Source: Paenibacillaceae bacterium (lineage in GTDB: Bacteria > Bacillota > Clostridia > Lachnospirales > Lachnospiraceae). Taken from it: 64,000 nucleotides of DNA. The stretch is taken from the NCBI GenBank assembly GCA_015057705.1, contig SVDU01000006.1:124001-188000 (forward strand). Direction: 5' to 3'. The position numbers and the translations under genes are program-made. This document shows, in pieces, positions 9,307 through 20,852 of the stretch. The notes under the pieces were generated by a model. That model made no database searches, had not been told where the DNA came from, and saw nothing but the letters and a program-made list of their open reading frames with translations. Numbering within the stretch: the first letter of the stretch is position 1; the number at the start of each line of letters is the position of its first letter.

Positions 9307-9606
9307 TTAATTGCTCCCTACCTGACAATATTGACCATTAATGAATTCGTAGTATTCAACATGAGTTGGATGTCCTGCCGAGTCTGACCTTACCTGATTA
9401 CCAATCGCCCAGTACTCAAGTTTTATGTGTCCATCCCCCTGTATTTCTTCATAAGTACGGTCTACTTTGAAACTCCAATTATGAGTAACAGTAGTCCCTA
9501 CTGCATCTGGTGTAACTATTGCATCATCTGCCGCAATAGAAGTTATGCTACCTCCGATAATCATACCCACTAAAATTGTAACACCAAAAAATGTTTTTAA
9601 CTTCAT
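9307..9606 (-). CDS. small secreted protein, unknown
   Basis: Encodes 99 residues with a signal peptide: basic MKLK, a hydrophobic core, and a probable cleavage site around SIAA-DD. The mature part of about 73 residues is rich in Tyr, Trp, His and Thr and has one Cys near the C-terminus. The ATG follows AAGGGGGATG, and a TTGTTG-17-TATAAT promoter lies upstream. Base composition is more AT-rich than the neighbours. Gene size plus a two-TM partner resembles secreted bacteriocin or toxin modules, but no family motif was recognised. Confidence 0.6.
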   Translation of the reverse strand: MKLKTFFGVTILVGMIIGGSITSIAADDAIVTPDAVGTTVTHNWSFKVDRTYEEIQGDGHIKLEYWAIGNQVRSDSAGHPTHVEYYEFINGQYCQVGSN

Positions 9607-9702
9607 TGTCTCATCCCCCTTAATTTATTATCTCCAACACTTTCCAGGCAATTATAAATAAATATATTAGACATATGAACTATCTATATTAACATTGTTT
9701 TA

Positions 9703-9731
9703 ATTATACATTGTCTGTTTTTTTACAACAA
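9703..9731 (-). promoter_or_regulatory. promoter of the small secreted protein gene
   Basis: On the minus strand TTGTTG (9731-9726), a 17-bp spacer, then TATAAT (9708-9703), about 100 bp ahead of the ATG. Confidence 0.5.
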
Positions 9732-9860
9732 TAAGACAGCAAATAATTGTTAAATATTTTATAGCATATCTTACAATCCTATTAATTGAAAAAATATAAA
9801 ATAGTATGCAAGATTATTAAAATAGAATCTGAACAGGATGATACTCTTTCTCCTTAGAAA

Positions 9861-9905
9861 AGGAAAAAGTCTGAGAGTAGATAAACAAACATCTTCTCTC
9901 AGACT
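9861..9905 (-). terminator. terminator of lacZ
   Basis: AGTCTGAGAG and CTCTCAGACT form a perfect 10-bp stem with extra pairing inside. On the minus strand it is followed by TTTTTCCTTTT. It lies 30 bp after the lacZ stop. Confidence 0.8.
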
Positions 9906-9935
9906 ATTTTACGGTGTTTATTTCATATAAATAAT

Positions 9936-13028
<3,093 letters not shown>

Positions 13029-13054
13029 TCACAAAGTAAAAAATCCATATCTTT

Positions 13055-13085
13055 GATTGGACAAAACATGCACAAAATGATACAG
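13055..13085. promoter_or_regulatory. candidate regulator-binding element, copy 1
   Basis: A 31-bp element that matches 26 of 31 positions with 14054-14084 and has the same orientation. Shared blocks are GATT, GACAAA, CATG and AAAATGATACA. It lies 66-96 bp upstream of lacZ, where an AraC-type activator would be expected to bind. Confidence 0.5.
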
Positions 13086-13139
13086 CTGATTCTACTTAAC
13101 ATTATCTGTCACACCGCCTGAACTATTGTTTTTTGTATT

Positions 13140-13168
13140 AAAAAGAGACGGTGCAGACCCGTCTCTGT
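13140..13168 (-). terminator. terminator of the LysM protein gene
   Basis: AGAGACGG / CCGTCTCT stem with a 7-nt loop, followed on the minus strand by TTTTT, about 23 bp after the stop. Confidence 0.8.
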
Positions 13169-13190
13169 AACATTAAATTTATCATTTTTG

Positions 13191-13937
13191 TTAAAAAACA
13201 TCAGGAAATTGATTAACAATGCCATTTATCATCATGTCAGCCATTAACAAAGCCTGTTCTTCAATTTGATCAAAACCGTTAATACTATCCAAATACTTTC
13301 CGGTCAATATGTTAACAGCTTCATCTTTTGTCATTGCCAAATGTTTATATAGCATTGTTTTCCAATCTTCCTGAGACCAATATGGGTTGATACCTGTAAG
13401 AAAATCAGCTATCTGATCAGCGTTTGCATACCAGCTTTTTTCTGCATCAGCAGCGGCATTATTATCACCGGCCTTGGCCGCCTTTATAAGTTCTGCAGCA
13501 ATTACAAGATGTTTTGTAAATAGATCCGCAAATGCAGAAGCTTTCTCATCTCCATAAAAAAGCCTCAGTAATACTTCAAAGTCTTTCGGATTTCTAAGCA
13601 GTCGGTTTGTAACCAGCTCTGTATCTGACAGATCAAATACTAAACTTAAAATAGTGAGCCTGGTCCAGGTAACATGCTGCTCCCAGAGTCCACGTATATA
13701 ATCACTTAAATCCGATTGTGATTTACTTATTTCATTCTCATCATATCGAGCTGAAGAAAAATATTCTAATCCCGGATTAAGACAGATAACTTGACCGACA
13801 GTAAGATTTTCCGGATCTAATCCAGGATTAGCTGTCATGATTTCATCTATAGTTGTATCAAACATTTGACCAATCATATATAATGTGTCCCCTGGACAAA
13901 TTCTATAACATATTGTTTTAAACGGGTATTGCGGCAT
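13191..13937 (-). CDS. LysM-domain protein with an uncharacterised helical domain
   Basis: Encodes 248 residues. Residues about 10-55 form one LysM repeat (YRICPGDTLYMIGQMF ... NPGL ... GQVICL), a peptidoglycan or chitin-binding module. Residues about 75-245 are predicted helical and rich in Trp, Leu and Asp (for example LWEQHVTWTR and ADAEKSWYANADQIADFL), with no motif I can assign. There is no signal peptide, which fits spore-coat or cytoplasmic LysM proteins better than a classical secreted one. A similar helical domain occurs in clostridial proteins of unknown role (memory only). It is divergent from an AraC-type gene. Confidence 0.75.
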   Translation of the reverse strand: MPQYPFKTICYRICPGDTLYMIGQMFDTTIDEIMTANPGLDPENLTVGQVICLNPGLEYFSSARYDENEISKSQSDLSDYIRGLWEQHVTWTRLTILSLVFDLSDTELVTNRLLRNPKDFEVLLRLFYGDEKASAFADLFTKHLVIAAELIKAAKAGDNNAAADAEKSWYANADQIADFLTGINPYWSQEDWKTMLYKHLAMTKDEAVNILTGKYLDSINGFDQIEEQALLMADMMINGIVNQFPDVF

Positions 13938-14219
13938 TCATTCACGACCTTAATAATTTATACTTATAATTATTAGTATGATCATTTGTATAAAAGGTAA
14001 CAAAAAATGTAATAACCTATGTACAATAAGGCTCAGAAAGAAGAAAATCATCAGATTAGACAAAGCATGAATAAAATGATACAATATCAGGAAATTGAAA
14101 AAACGCATACCTTTATTTTAATGCCAAATTAGATAGTATTGCTGACCAGTACAACATAAAAAGATAGCAAACGGTCTGTTTCGGGCTGCCCGTCAAAAGG
14201 AAGAAAGGAGAATCCCTGC
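13938..14219. other. divergent intergenic region of LysM protein and AraC regulator
   Basis: A 282-bp gene-free stretch between divergent genes. It contains the second copy of the 31-bp element (14054-14084) and AT-rich sequence. No classical promoter pair stands out. AAAGGAG for the AraC gene is near 14203-14212. Confidence 0.55.
14054..14084. promoter_or_regulatory. candidate regulator-binding element, copy 2
   Basis: Partner of 13055-13085, with 26 of 31 positions identical and the same orientation. It lies 136-166 bp ahead of the AraC-type gene and 117-147 bp ahead of the LysM gene, so it could serve autoregulation or both genes. Confidence 0.5.
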
Positions 14220-15065
14220 ATGTATACAAACACAGGATATATGAATTTAACAGAAGACCAACTGGAATATATGAAAGTCCCATTAAGAGTTAACAGTTGC
14301 GGCGTCTACCGTCTTGTATCTCTTCCTATTATGTCAACCTTTCGTCCTATCGGCCGGTTAGACTATCAGCTACTATATATCGCAGCCGGAAAAGCCTTTT
14401 TTACCTTTAATGGATCTGTGACTGAAGTTTCAGAGGGCAGCATGGTTTTATATCCCCCTCATACTCCCCAGCAATATGCTTACTATATAAACGATAAACC
14501 GGAAGTTTACTGGCTTCACTTCACAGGCAGTGAAGCAGCGTCTCTTACCAGAGAAGCCGGTTTTACCGAAAACCAGGTCCTGTATACAGGAATATCTTCC
14601 AAATACCAGGAACTGTTTCTCTCAGTTATCCGGGAAATACAGCTTACCCGCCCTTCCTTTGAGGAGCTGTCCGCCCTTTACTTAAAGCAGCTTTTTCTCC
14701 TTCTCAAACGAATCAGAGAAGAAGGCGGATTTAAGAAAACAGATATTCATAAAGAAATGGAAAAAGCAGTCCGCTTTTTTCATGAAAATCTGGCAAATAA
14801 CATAGAAATTGAAGCTTACGCCAGAGAACTTCACATGAGCACCTGCTGGTTCATCCGAAGCTTCAAGGAATATTCCGGAATGCCTCCTGGGAGATATCTA
14901 ACCGATATCCGAATCAGAAAAGCCAAGGAACTCTTAGAAAGTACAGATTACAGCATCGGTGAAATAGGTGGAATCATCGGTTATGACAACCCCCTCTATT
15001 TCAGCCGTATTTTCAAAAAAAGTGCCGGAATCTCCCCGGCTGAATACAGAAAGGCGGCAAGGTGA
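14220..15065 (+). CDS. AraC family transcriptional regulator
   Basis: Encodes 281 residues. The N-terminal cupin-like sugar-binding domain (about residues 25-150) contains YQLLYIAAGKAFFTF and a PPHTPQQYAYY segment. The C-terminal part (about 180-280) has two helix-turn-helix motifs typical of AraC, ending in the family signature IGYDNPLYFSRIFKKSAGISPAEYR. The ATG follows AAAGGAG. Its likely targets are neighbouring genes, namely lacZ, since the same element lies upstream of lacZ and of this gene. The effector is unknown. Confidence 0.9.
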   Translation: MYTNTGYMNLTEDQLEYMKVPLRVNSCGVYRLVSLPIMSTFRPIGRLDYQLLYIAAGKAFFTFNGSVTEVSEGSMVLYPPHTPQQYAYYINDKPEVYWLHFTGSEAASLTREAGFTENQVLYTGISSKYQELFLSVIREIQLTRPSFEELSALYLKQLFLLLKRIREEGGFKKTDIHKEMEKAVRFFHENLANNIEIEAYARELHMSTCWFIRSFKEYSGMPPGRYLTDIRIRKAKELLESTDYSIGEIGGIIGYDNPLYFSRIFKKSAGISPAEYRKAAR

Positions 15066-15087
15066 GTGAATCTCCCTGCCGCCTTTC
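15049..15087. terminator. bidirectional terminator between two AraC genes
   Basis: GAAAGGCGGC / GCCGCCTTTC, a perfect 10-bp stem that overlaps the stop of the plus-strand gene and lies just after the stop of the minus-strand gene. The T runs are short on both sides. Confidence 0.65.
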
Positions 15088-15089
15088 TT

Positions 15090-15905
15090 CTACCGTTCAA
15101 TAACACTATAGGTCTGCCGGTATTCCTTGGCCGTCATTCCCATATATTTTTTAAATATTCTTCTGAAATAATCCACATCTTCATATCCGCACCGGTAAGC
15201 AATCTCACTTCCCGTCAGATTCGTCTCAATCAGCATTCTGCATGCCTTATTAAGCCGGGCTTCATGTATTCCCTCCGTCAGAGTCTTTCCATAAACTGCA
15301 TGATAGGTGCGGCCTAAATAATCCGGACTGCATTCCAGCTTTTCCGCTAATATAGAAGCCGATAATGGTTCTTTTATATGGTTTTTAATATACTGTCCTG
15401 CCTGATTGGCCAAAAGCACTTTTTGTCCGTTAATTTCCATGGGAGAAAGAGAATCACTCAGCTCACAAAGCAGCTCTAACAAAACCAGATTTAAAATAGT
15501 TCTGTCCTCCCTGCATACATTCTGCCTCTTAATAAACCGGCGAAACAGTTCCTCAAACTGCTGGGGCTTTCCGATCCGTATGAGCTGGGGAAGGGACATA
15601 ATATCTGTTCCCGTCTCTTCTGCCTTCTCTTCCAAATGAAAATGAAGCCAGTAAAAATTTAAGTCCTTACCAAATTCCCTGGTACCCCAGTGATGTCTGC
15701 CAGGAAACAAAATCAGGGCCTCCCCTTCTTCCACTTCATATTCCACATCTTCTTCCGCAATTCCAAGCACACCGGAATTGACATAGATAATTTCAAAGGA
15801 ATCCATGACACGGTCTGCGTGCCGCCCCTTGCCCCCTGTAACCAGATATCCTGCATTTAATGCCCTTACTGGAAGAACTGCCTTTAGATGTAAGTAATGT
15901 TCCAT
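15090..15905 (-). CDS. AraC family transcriptional regulator
   Basis: Encodes 271 residues: an N-terminal cupin-like domain (with EEGEALILFPGRHHWGTRE), and a C-terminal double helix-turn-helix ending in CGYEDVDYFRRIFKKYMGMTAKEYRQ. The start follows GAGGGGGGCG. It is convergent with the other AraC gene and divergent from the MFS transporter 178 bp away, which is the obvious candidate target. The two AraC proteins are clearly different in sequence, so this is not a recent duplication. The ligand is unknown, probably a sugar. Confidence 0.88.
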   Translation of the reverse strand: MEHYLHLKAVLPVRALNAGYLVTGGKGRHADRVMDSFEIIYVNSGVLGIAEEDVEYEVEEGEALILFPGRHHWGTREFGKDLNFYWLHFHLEEKAEETGTDIMSLPQLIRIGKPQQFEELFRRFIKRQNVCREDRTILNLVLLELLCELSDSLSPMEINGQKVLLANQAGQYIKNHIKEPLSASILAEKLECSPDYLGRTYHAVYGKTLTEGIHEARLNKACRMLIETNLTGSEIAYRCGYEDVDYFRRIFKKYMGMTAKEYRQTYSVIER

Positions 15906-16058
15906 GTGTCGCCCCCCTCTGTCGTCTTCAAGTCGGAATCATCCAGTTTTTCGCTTCTTTTTCCTCTTGTATCCTTTGACTCAAACTGGCAATATAGAGA
16001 AAGTATTTTTATTTCTATAAAAAGGATAGCAGATCTACGAATAAAAGAAAAGGGGAAT

Positions 16059-16074
16059 ACGGCAGATTTGCCGT
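16059..16074 (+). promoter_or_regulatory. stem-loop ahead of the MFS gene
   Basis: ACGGCA-GATT-TGCCGT, a perfect 6-bp stem with a 4-nt loop, between a Shine-Dalgarno-like AAAAGGGGAA (16048-16057) and the ATG at 16084. It could be an operator, or an RNA hairpin that sets the effective spacing. Confidence 0.4.
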
Positions 16075-16083
16075 TTATATATA

Positions 16084-17385
16084 ATGGTTACAGACTTGAT
16101 AAGAAAAAAAACGGCGTTTTCCAGCAAGGAAACAACGCCTATGACAGCTGGAGATTTTTCTAAAGGACGAAATCTTTTTATTGCGGAAGGATGCTGCGCC
16201 AATGGTATCGTTACACTCACCACAGGTGCATTTCTCTCCGGATACGCCAGTTCACTGGGAGCTGAAGACTCATTAAACGGTATCATTGGTTCCATTCCAA
16301 TCCTTTTATGCAGCCTTCAGATGTTTTCTTCCATTCTTTTAGAAAGCCTGAGGCGAAAAAAAGGACTGATCGTAGGTTTTTCCTTTGTCCACAGGCTGTT
16401 GCTTTCACTGATGTTTTTTCTGCCATTATTTATCACACAACCGGTCATTCGTCTGACAGCAGTGGTCATTCTCTATGGAATCGCCCACTTCTTTGGTGCA
16501 TCCATCGGAACCGGAACCGGCAACTGGATACTCCAGCTGGTTCCTCAGAATATCAGGGGGGATTATCTAGGAAAAAAAGATTCCTTTGCCTTTGCTTTCT
16601 CCACTGTTTTAAGTCTTATTATGGGCAGAGTCATGGACTGGTTTCGAAATAACTCCATGGAACAGACCGGCTTTCTGGCAGTAGGAGCCACCGTACTTCT
16701 GATTGCATGTACGGACTTCTGGTGCCTGCTGTCCATAAAGGAACCGGAAAATACTCCCCATAAACAGAAATTAAAAGATGTTCTGATTGCTCCAATCGCT
16801 GACATAAAATACCGGAAGGTTATGATCACCTATGTATTCTGGAACCTGGCGCTACAGATTGCAGGTCCTTTTTTCAGTGTATACATGGTTACCGGGCTGA
16901 AGATGGATTATACTTATATCACATTCCTTGGACTGATTTCATCCACCGTCCGGATTCTGGCCGCCTGGCTTTGGGGGAAACTGGCTGATGCTACCTCCTG
17001 GCTTCTTGCAGGCAGACTTTCCATGGGACTGCTTGGTTTTATCCATATCAGCTGGCTCTTTATGACACCGGATACCTGCTATGCCCTCCAGCCAGTCTTA
17101 CAGGCCTTATCCGGAGCTGCATGGGGCGGAATTGCAATTTCCGTATTTAATCTGCAATATCATTATGCACCGGAAGATAAACGGGTTTTATACGTCAGTG
17201 CCAATTCATCCTATGCAGGGCTTTGCGGCTTCTTATCCACCCTCTTAGGCGCCAGTTTACTGACCATACTCCCTTCCTTTAAAATTGGGAACCTGCCCGT
17301 CAGCGGTATGCAGATACTCTTCCTGCTGTCCGGATCCTTAATCCTAGGCTGCGTTCTTTATATGGGGAAACTGAAGAAATACTAA
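16084..17385 (+). CDS. MFS transporter
   Basis: A 433-residue membrane protein with about 12 hydrophobic segments, the size and profile of a major facilitator superfamily sugar or solute carrier. The substrate is not evident. The ATG at 16084 has only a distant Shine-Dalgarno with a hairpin in between. The in-frame ATG at 16141 (19 codons later, preceded by AAGGA) is a reasonable alternative and would start the protein at MTAGDFSKG. It is divergent from an AraC gene, and its stop is only 4 bp from the araR stop, so the ends converge. Confidence 0.85.
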   Translation: MVTDLIRKKTAFSSKETTPMTAGDFSKGRNLFIAEGCCANGIVTLTTGAFLSGYASSLGAEDSLNGIIGSIPILLCSLQMFSSILLESLRRKKGLIVGFSFVHRLLLSLMFFLPLFITQPVIRLTAVVILYGIAHFFGASIGTGTGNWILQLVPQNIRGDYLGKKDSFAFAFSTVLSLIMGRVMDWFRNNSMEQTGFLAVGATVLLIACTDFWCLLSIKEPENTPHKQKLKDVLIAPIADIKYRKVMITYVFWNLALQIAGPFFSVYMVTGLKMDYTYITFLGLISSTVRILAAWLWGKLADATSWLLAGRLSMGLLGFIHISWLFMTPDTCYALQPVLQALSGAAWGGIAISVFNLQYHYAPEDKRVLYVSANSSYAGLCGFLSTLLGASLLTILPSFKIGNLPVSGMQILFLLSGSLILGCVLYMGKLKKY

Positions 17386-17389
17386 TCGG

Positions 17390-18493
17390 TTACTGATTCT
17401 TTCTCCGGTCTTTGCAGGACTCCCGGATCACAAGCACCGGCTTTAATACCCGTTCCACACGGCTTTCTTCGTCCGGAATTTCATGAATCTTTTCCAAAAG
17501 CAGTTCAGCCGCCATTGCCCCCAGCCGTTCCTGCGGGTGTGCAATGGTGGTTAGCTTCACCATTCCATTTTCTGCTATAAAAGAATTGTCATACCCTGTG
17601 ACAGATATCTCTTCCGGTACAGAAATCCCTTCTTTCTCTATGGTCTTAATGACCTCAAAGGCAATCTGATCGTTGTAGCAGACAATCCCGTCAACAGGGA
17701 TCTTCTCCTCCAACATAATCTTTAAGACCTCAGAAGGCTTGGCAGACCGGTCCTCAGTATGATACCAGATCACCATATCCGGATCATAGGAAAACCCGCT
17801 TTCCTGAAGGGCCTTTACAAAGCCTTTGTGCCTGTCTCTTCCCTGGCTGTCATCCGCCTTAAAAATCCCCAGTATATGCTCATGTCCCAGATCAAGAAGA
17901 TACTTTGTCACCAGATACCCTCCCATACAGTCATCAAGCCTGATATGGGGTTTGCTTTTCATCTGGGCATAGTAGCCCTGTATAAATACATAAGGTATTT
18001 TGTAAAAATCCAGCTTGTCATACAGTCCCCTGTGTCCGCAGAGAATCTCACTTTTGCTTGGTTCAATAATGAGCCCGTCCACGTCCTTTTCCAGGATTTC
18101 TTCTAAACATCTGCTTTCTTTTAATCTGCTGTTTCCTGTATTTTTAATTATAATACTGTAACCATTTTCCGTCAGTACCTGATCGATTCCCTGAATCAGC
18201 CGCGGGAAAATATAGTCGGACAAATAGGTAGTTATCACCGCTATATTGCCCGACCCTTTTTTCCTTCCCGCTTTTCTGGACACGAAGGTACCTCTGCCAT
18301 GTTCCGCTTCAATGTAGCCTTCCTGCTCCAGTATGGACAGGGCTTTTCTCACCGTATGACGGCTGATATGGTAAACTTCCGAAAGCTGATTCTCCGAAGG
18401 AAGGCGGTCTCCCGGCTTCTTCTCTCCGGAGATAATCTCTTTTTTCAGTTCTTCCATTAATACGTAATACTTTGTTTTTCCACTGTCCGACAC
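17390..18493 (-). CDS. araR: arabinose operon repressor AraR (GntR/LacI hybrid)
   Basis: Encodes 367 residues. Residues 1-75 form a GntR-type winged helix (GDRLPSENQLSEVYHISRHTVRKALSILEQEGYIEAEHGRGTFVSR). Residues about 85-365 form a LacI/periplasmic-binding-protein effector domain. This fusion is the hallmark of AraR, which releases its operators when L-arabinose binds. It is the last gene of the ara operon, 15 bp after araD, so it is probably autoregulated through the operator at 24635-24660. Other GntR/LacI hybrids exist, but the location makes AraR the best call. Confidence 0.9.
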   Translation of the reverse strand: MSDSGKTKYYVLMEELKKEIISGEKKPGDRLPSENQLSEVYHISRHTVRKALSILEQEGYIEAEHGRGTFVSRKAGRKKGSGNIAVITTYLSDYIFPRLIQGIDQVLTENGYSIIIKNTGNSRLKESRCLEEILEKDVDGLIIEPSKSEILCGHRGLYDKLDFYKIPYVFIQGYYAQMKSKPHIRLDDCMGGYLVTKYLLDLGHEHILGIFKADDSQGRDRHKGFVKALQESGFSYDPDMVIWYHTEDRSAKPSEVLKIMLEEKIPVDGIVCYNDQIAFEVIKTIEKEGISVPEEISVTGYDNSFIAENGMVKLTTIAHPQERLGAMAAELLLEKIHEIPDEESRVERVLKPVLVIRESCKDRRKNQ

Positions 18494-18508
18494 TGTAAGG
18501 ACTCCTTG

Positions 18509-19201
18509 TTATTTTTTCTGCCCATAATAGGCATCCGGTCCGTGCTTTCTCATAAAATGCTTATCCTGCAAGGACTGGGGTGCTGGCTTTACTGCTGTAT
18601 TTAACAGCTCTGTCATCAAATTCATTTTCGCTATTTCTTCTAATACGACCGCATTGTGAACTGCATTAGCCGCATCAGTTCCCCAGGTAAAAGGACCATG
18701 GTTTTTGCACAATACCGCCGGAACATGCATAGGATCAAGCCCCTCAAAGGTTTCTATAATTACAGTCCCAGTATTTTTTTCATAGCCTTCATCAATCTCT
18801 TCCTGAGTTAAGTTTCTTGCACACGGAATCTCTCCATAAAAATAATCTGCATGGGTAGTGCCATAGCAGGGCAGCGCTCTTCCTGCCTGAGCCCAGGAGG
18901 TAGCCATAGGGGAGTGGGTGTGTACAATTCCGCCGATCTTTTCAAATGCCCGGTACAGTTCCAAATGGGTGGCTGTATCCGAGGAGGGATTTAATTCTCC
19001 CTCCACCTGATTGCCGTCCAAATCCATAACCACCATATCCTCCGGTTTCAGCTTATCATAATCCACTCCACTGGGTTTAATGACAAACAGCCCCTTTTCC
19101 CGGTCAATGCCGCTGACATTTCCCCATGTGTAGGTAATCAGCCCTCTCCGGGGCAATTCCATATTTGCTTCATATACACTTAATTTCAATTCTTCCAGCA
19201 T
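18509..19201 (-). CDS. araD: L-ribulose-5-phosphate 4-epimerase
   Basis: This 230-residue class II aldolase-fold enzyme converts L-ribulose 5-phosphate to D-xylulose 5-phosphate. Zinc-binding histidines lie in GGIVHTHSP and in the later CKNHGPF region, and the start YTWGNVSG is typical of the family. It follows araB by 21 bp and completes the arabinose catabolic route in this operon. Confidence 0.95.
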   Translation of the reverse strand: MLEELKLSVYEANMELPRRGLITYTWGNVSGIDREKGLFVIKPSGVDYDKLKPEDMVVMDLDGNQVEGELNPSSDTATHLELYRAFEKIGGIVHTHSPMATSWAQAGRALPCYGTTHADYFYGEIPCARNLTQEEIDEGYEKNTGTVIIETFEGLDPMHVPAVLCKNHGPFTWGTDAANAVHNAVVLEEIAKMNLMTELLNTAVKPAPQSLQDKHFMRKHGPDAYYGQKK

Positions 19202-19222
19202 CGTATCGCCTTTATCCTTTCC

Positions 19223-20824
19223 CTATATGTTTAAGCTGTCCACAGCCGCCCGTTCGATGGCAAGACCCTTTTTATACCGTTCCATAAATGTCTGGAATCC
19301 TGTTACATCTTCCTGATCCGGTTCCATGGTTTCACCTGCCATATCCTTAAATACCCGGTCTGATAAGTACTGGTCCAGAGACTCGCCTTCCTTCTTACGA
19401 AGCAGGTATGATGCAAGCAGGGCTGCTCCCCAGGCTCCGCCTTCTCCGGCCGTTTCCATGACAGAAACAGGAACTCCCACAGCTGCAGCCATGATTCTCT
19501 GCCCCGTTTCTCTGGTCTTAAACAGGCCGCCGTGTCCCAGTAGCACATCCAGCTTCACACCTTCTTTAAACAGAATCTCCATGCCCATATTTAAGGCTCC
19601 CAAAGCAGTATAAAGATGAACCCTCATGAAGTTTGCCAGATTAAGCCTGCTGTTTGGAGTTCGGACAAATAATGGTCTTCCTTCTTCAAAATGAGTGATA
19701 TGTTCTCCCGATAAATAGCCGTAGGACAAAAGTCCGCCGCCATCTTTATCGCCCTCCAGTGCCTTTTTATAAAGGGCAGTAAAAAGTTCATTTTTATCTG
19801 GCTTCATACCCATGGTATTGGCAAACTCTTCAAACAAAGCTACCCATGCATTCAAATCAGAAGTGCAGTTATTGCAGTGTACCATGGCAACAGCGTCTCC
19901 TGCCGGAGTGGTAACCAGATCAAGCTCTTCATAAACTTTGGAAAGCTCCTTTTCCAACACTACCATGGCAAAAACACTGGTACCTGCCGATACGTTACCG
20001 GTTCTCTTTGCTACAGAGTTGGTGGCAGTCATACCGGTTCCTGCATCACCTTCCGGCGGGCAGAGTGGAATTCCTGGCTTTAAATTACCGCTTCCATCCA
20101 GCAGAGCCGCTCCCTGCGCAGTAAGAGTACCTGCGGCTTCTCCTGCAGTCAGAACTTCAGGCATGATATCCCTTAATTTCCATGGCAGATTCCGGTCAGA
20201 GACAAGTTCATCAAACTGGCTGATCATCCGCTCATTAAAATCCCTTGTCTCGCTGTCCACAGGGAACATTCCGGCACAGTCACCGATGCCCAGGACTCTC
20301 TTCCCGGTCAGCTTCCAGTGAACATATCCTTCCAGAGTAATGAGATAATCGATTTCAGAAACATGGCTCTCCCCATTTAAAATGGCCTGATATAAATGGG
20401 CAATGCTCCATCTTTGCGGAATGTGAAACGAAAACAGCTCCGTCAGTTTTCCGGCCGCCTCTTCTGTCATGGTGTTTCTCCAGGTCCGAAATGGAACCAA
20501 TAACTCTCCACTCTTGTCAAATGCCATATATCCATGCATCATGGCAGAAAATCCAATGGCTCCAATGGTAGTAATCGTTACCCCGTATTTCTTCTTCACT
20601 TCATCTGCCATCTTCTGGTAGCTGTCCTTCACACCTTCCCATATATCATCAATGCCATAGGTCCAGATTCCGTTTTCATAACGGTTTTCCCAGTCATGAC
20701 CGCCGGAAGCGATGGGATTATGATTTTCATCTACCAGAACTGCCTTGATTCTGGTGGATCCCAGTTCAATTCCCAGTGCGGTATTTCCTTCCCGGATTGC
20801 TGCTATTAATTTTTCGTTATCCAT
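19223..20824 (-). CDS. araB: L-ribulokinase
   Basis: A FGGY-family kinase of 533 residues that phosphorylates L-ribulose with ATP. The N-terminal phosphate loop [15 protein letters not shown] and the C-terminal GHGGLFKT / [10 protein letters not shown] segments are present. The length and the divergent type match the AraB found in clostridial ara operons, which is closer to xylulokinases than to E. coli AraB (family knowledge). It lies between araA and araD with gaps of 28 and 21 bp. Confidence 0.93.
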   Translation of the reverse strand: MDNEKLIAAIREGNTALGIELGSTRIKAVLVDENHNPIASGGHDWENRYENGIWTYGIDDIWEGVKDSYQKMADEVKKKYGVTITTIGAIGFSAMMHGYMAFDKSGELLVPFRTWRNTMTEEAAGKLTELFSFHIPQRWSIAHLYQAILNGESHVSEIDYLITLEGYVHWKLTGKRVLGIGDCAGMFPVDSETRDFNERMISQFDELVSDRNLPWKLRDIMPEVLTAGEAAGTLTAQGAALLDGSGNLKPGIPLCPPEGDAGTGMTATNSVAKRTGNVSAGTSVFAMVVLEKELSKVYEELDLVTTPAGDAVAMVHCNNCTSDLNAWVALFEEFANTMGMKPDKNELFTALYKKALEGDKDGGGLLSYGYLSGEHITHFEEGRPLFVRTPNSRLNLANFMRVHLYTALGALNMGMEILFKEGVKLDVLLGHGGLFKTRETGQRIMAAAVGVPVSVMETAGEGGAWGAALLASYLLRKKEGESLDQYLSDRVFKDMAGETMEPDQEDVTGFQTFMERYKKGLAIERAAVDSLNI

Positions 20825-20852
20825 AGAAACCCCCTCAAACTTTCTATCAGTA

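Larger units (their letters stand above)
9607..9935. other. AT-rich intergenic region
   Basis: A 329-bp gene-free stretch. It holds the minus-strand promoter of the small secreted gene (9703-9731) and the lacZ terminator (9861-9905). Between them, about 9732-9860, I see only AT-rich sequence without a recognisable signal. Confidence 0.6.
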
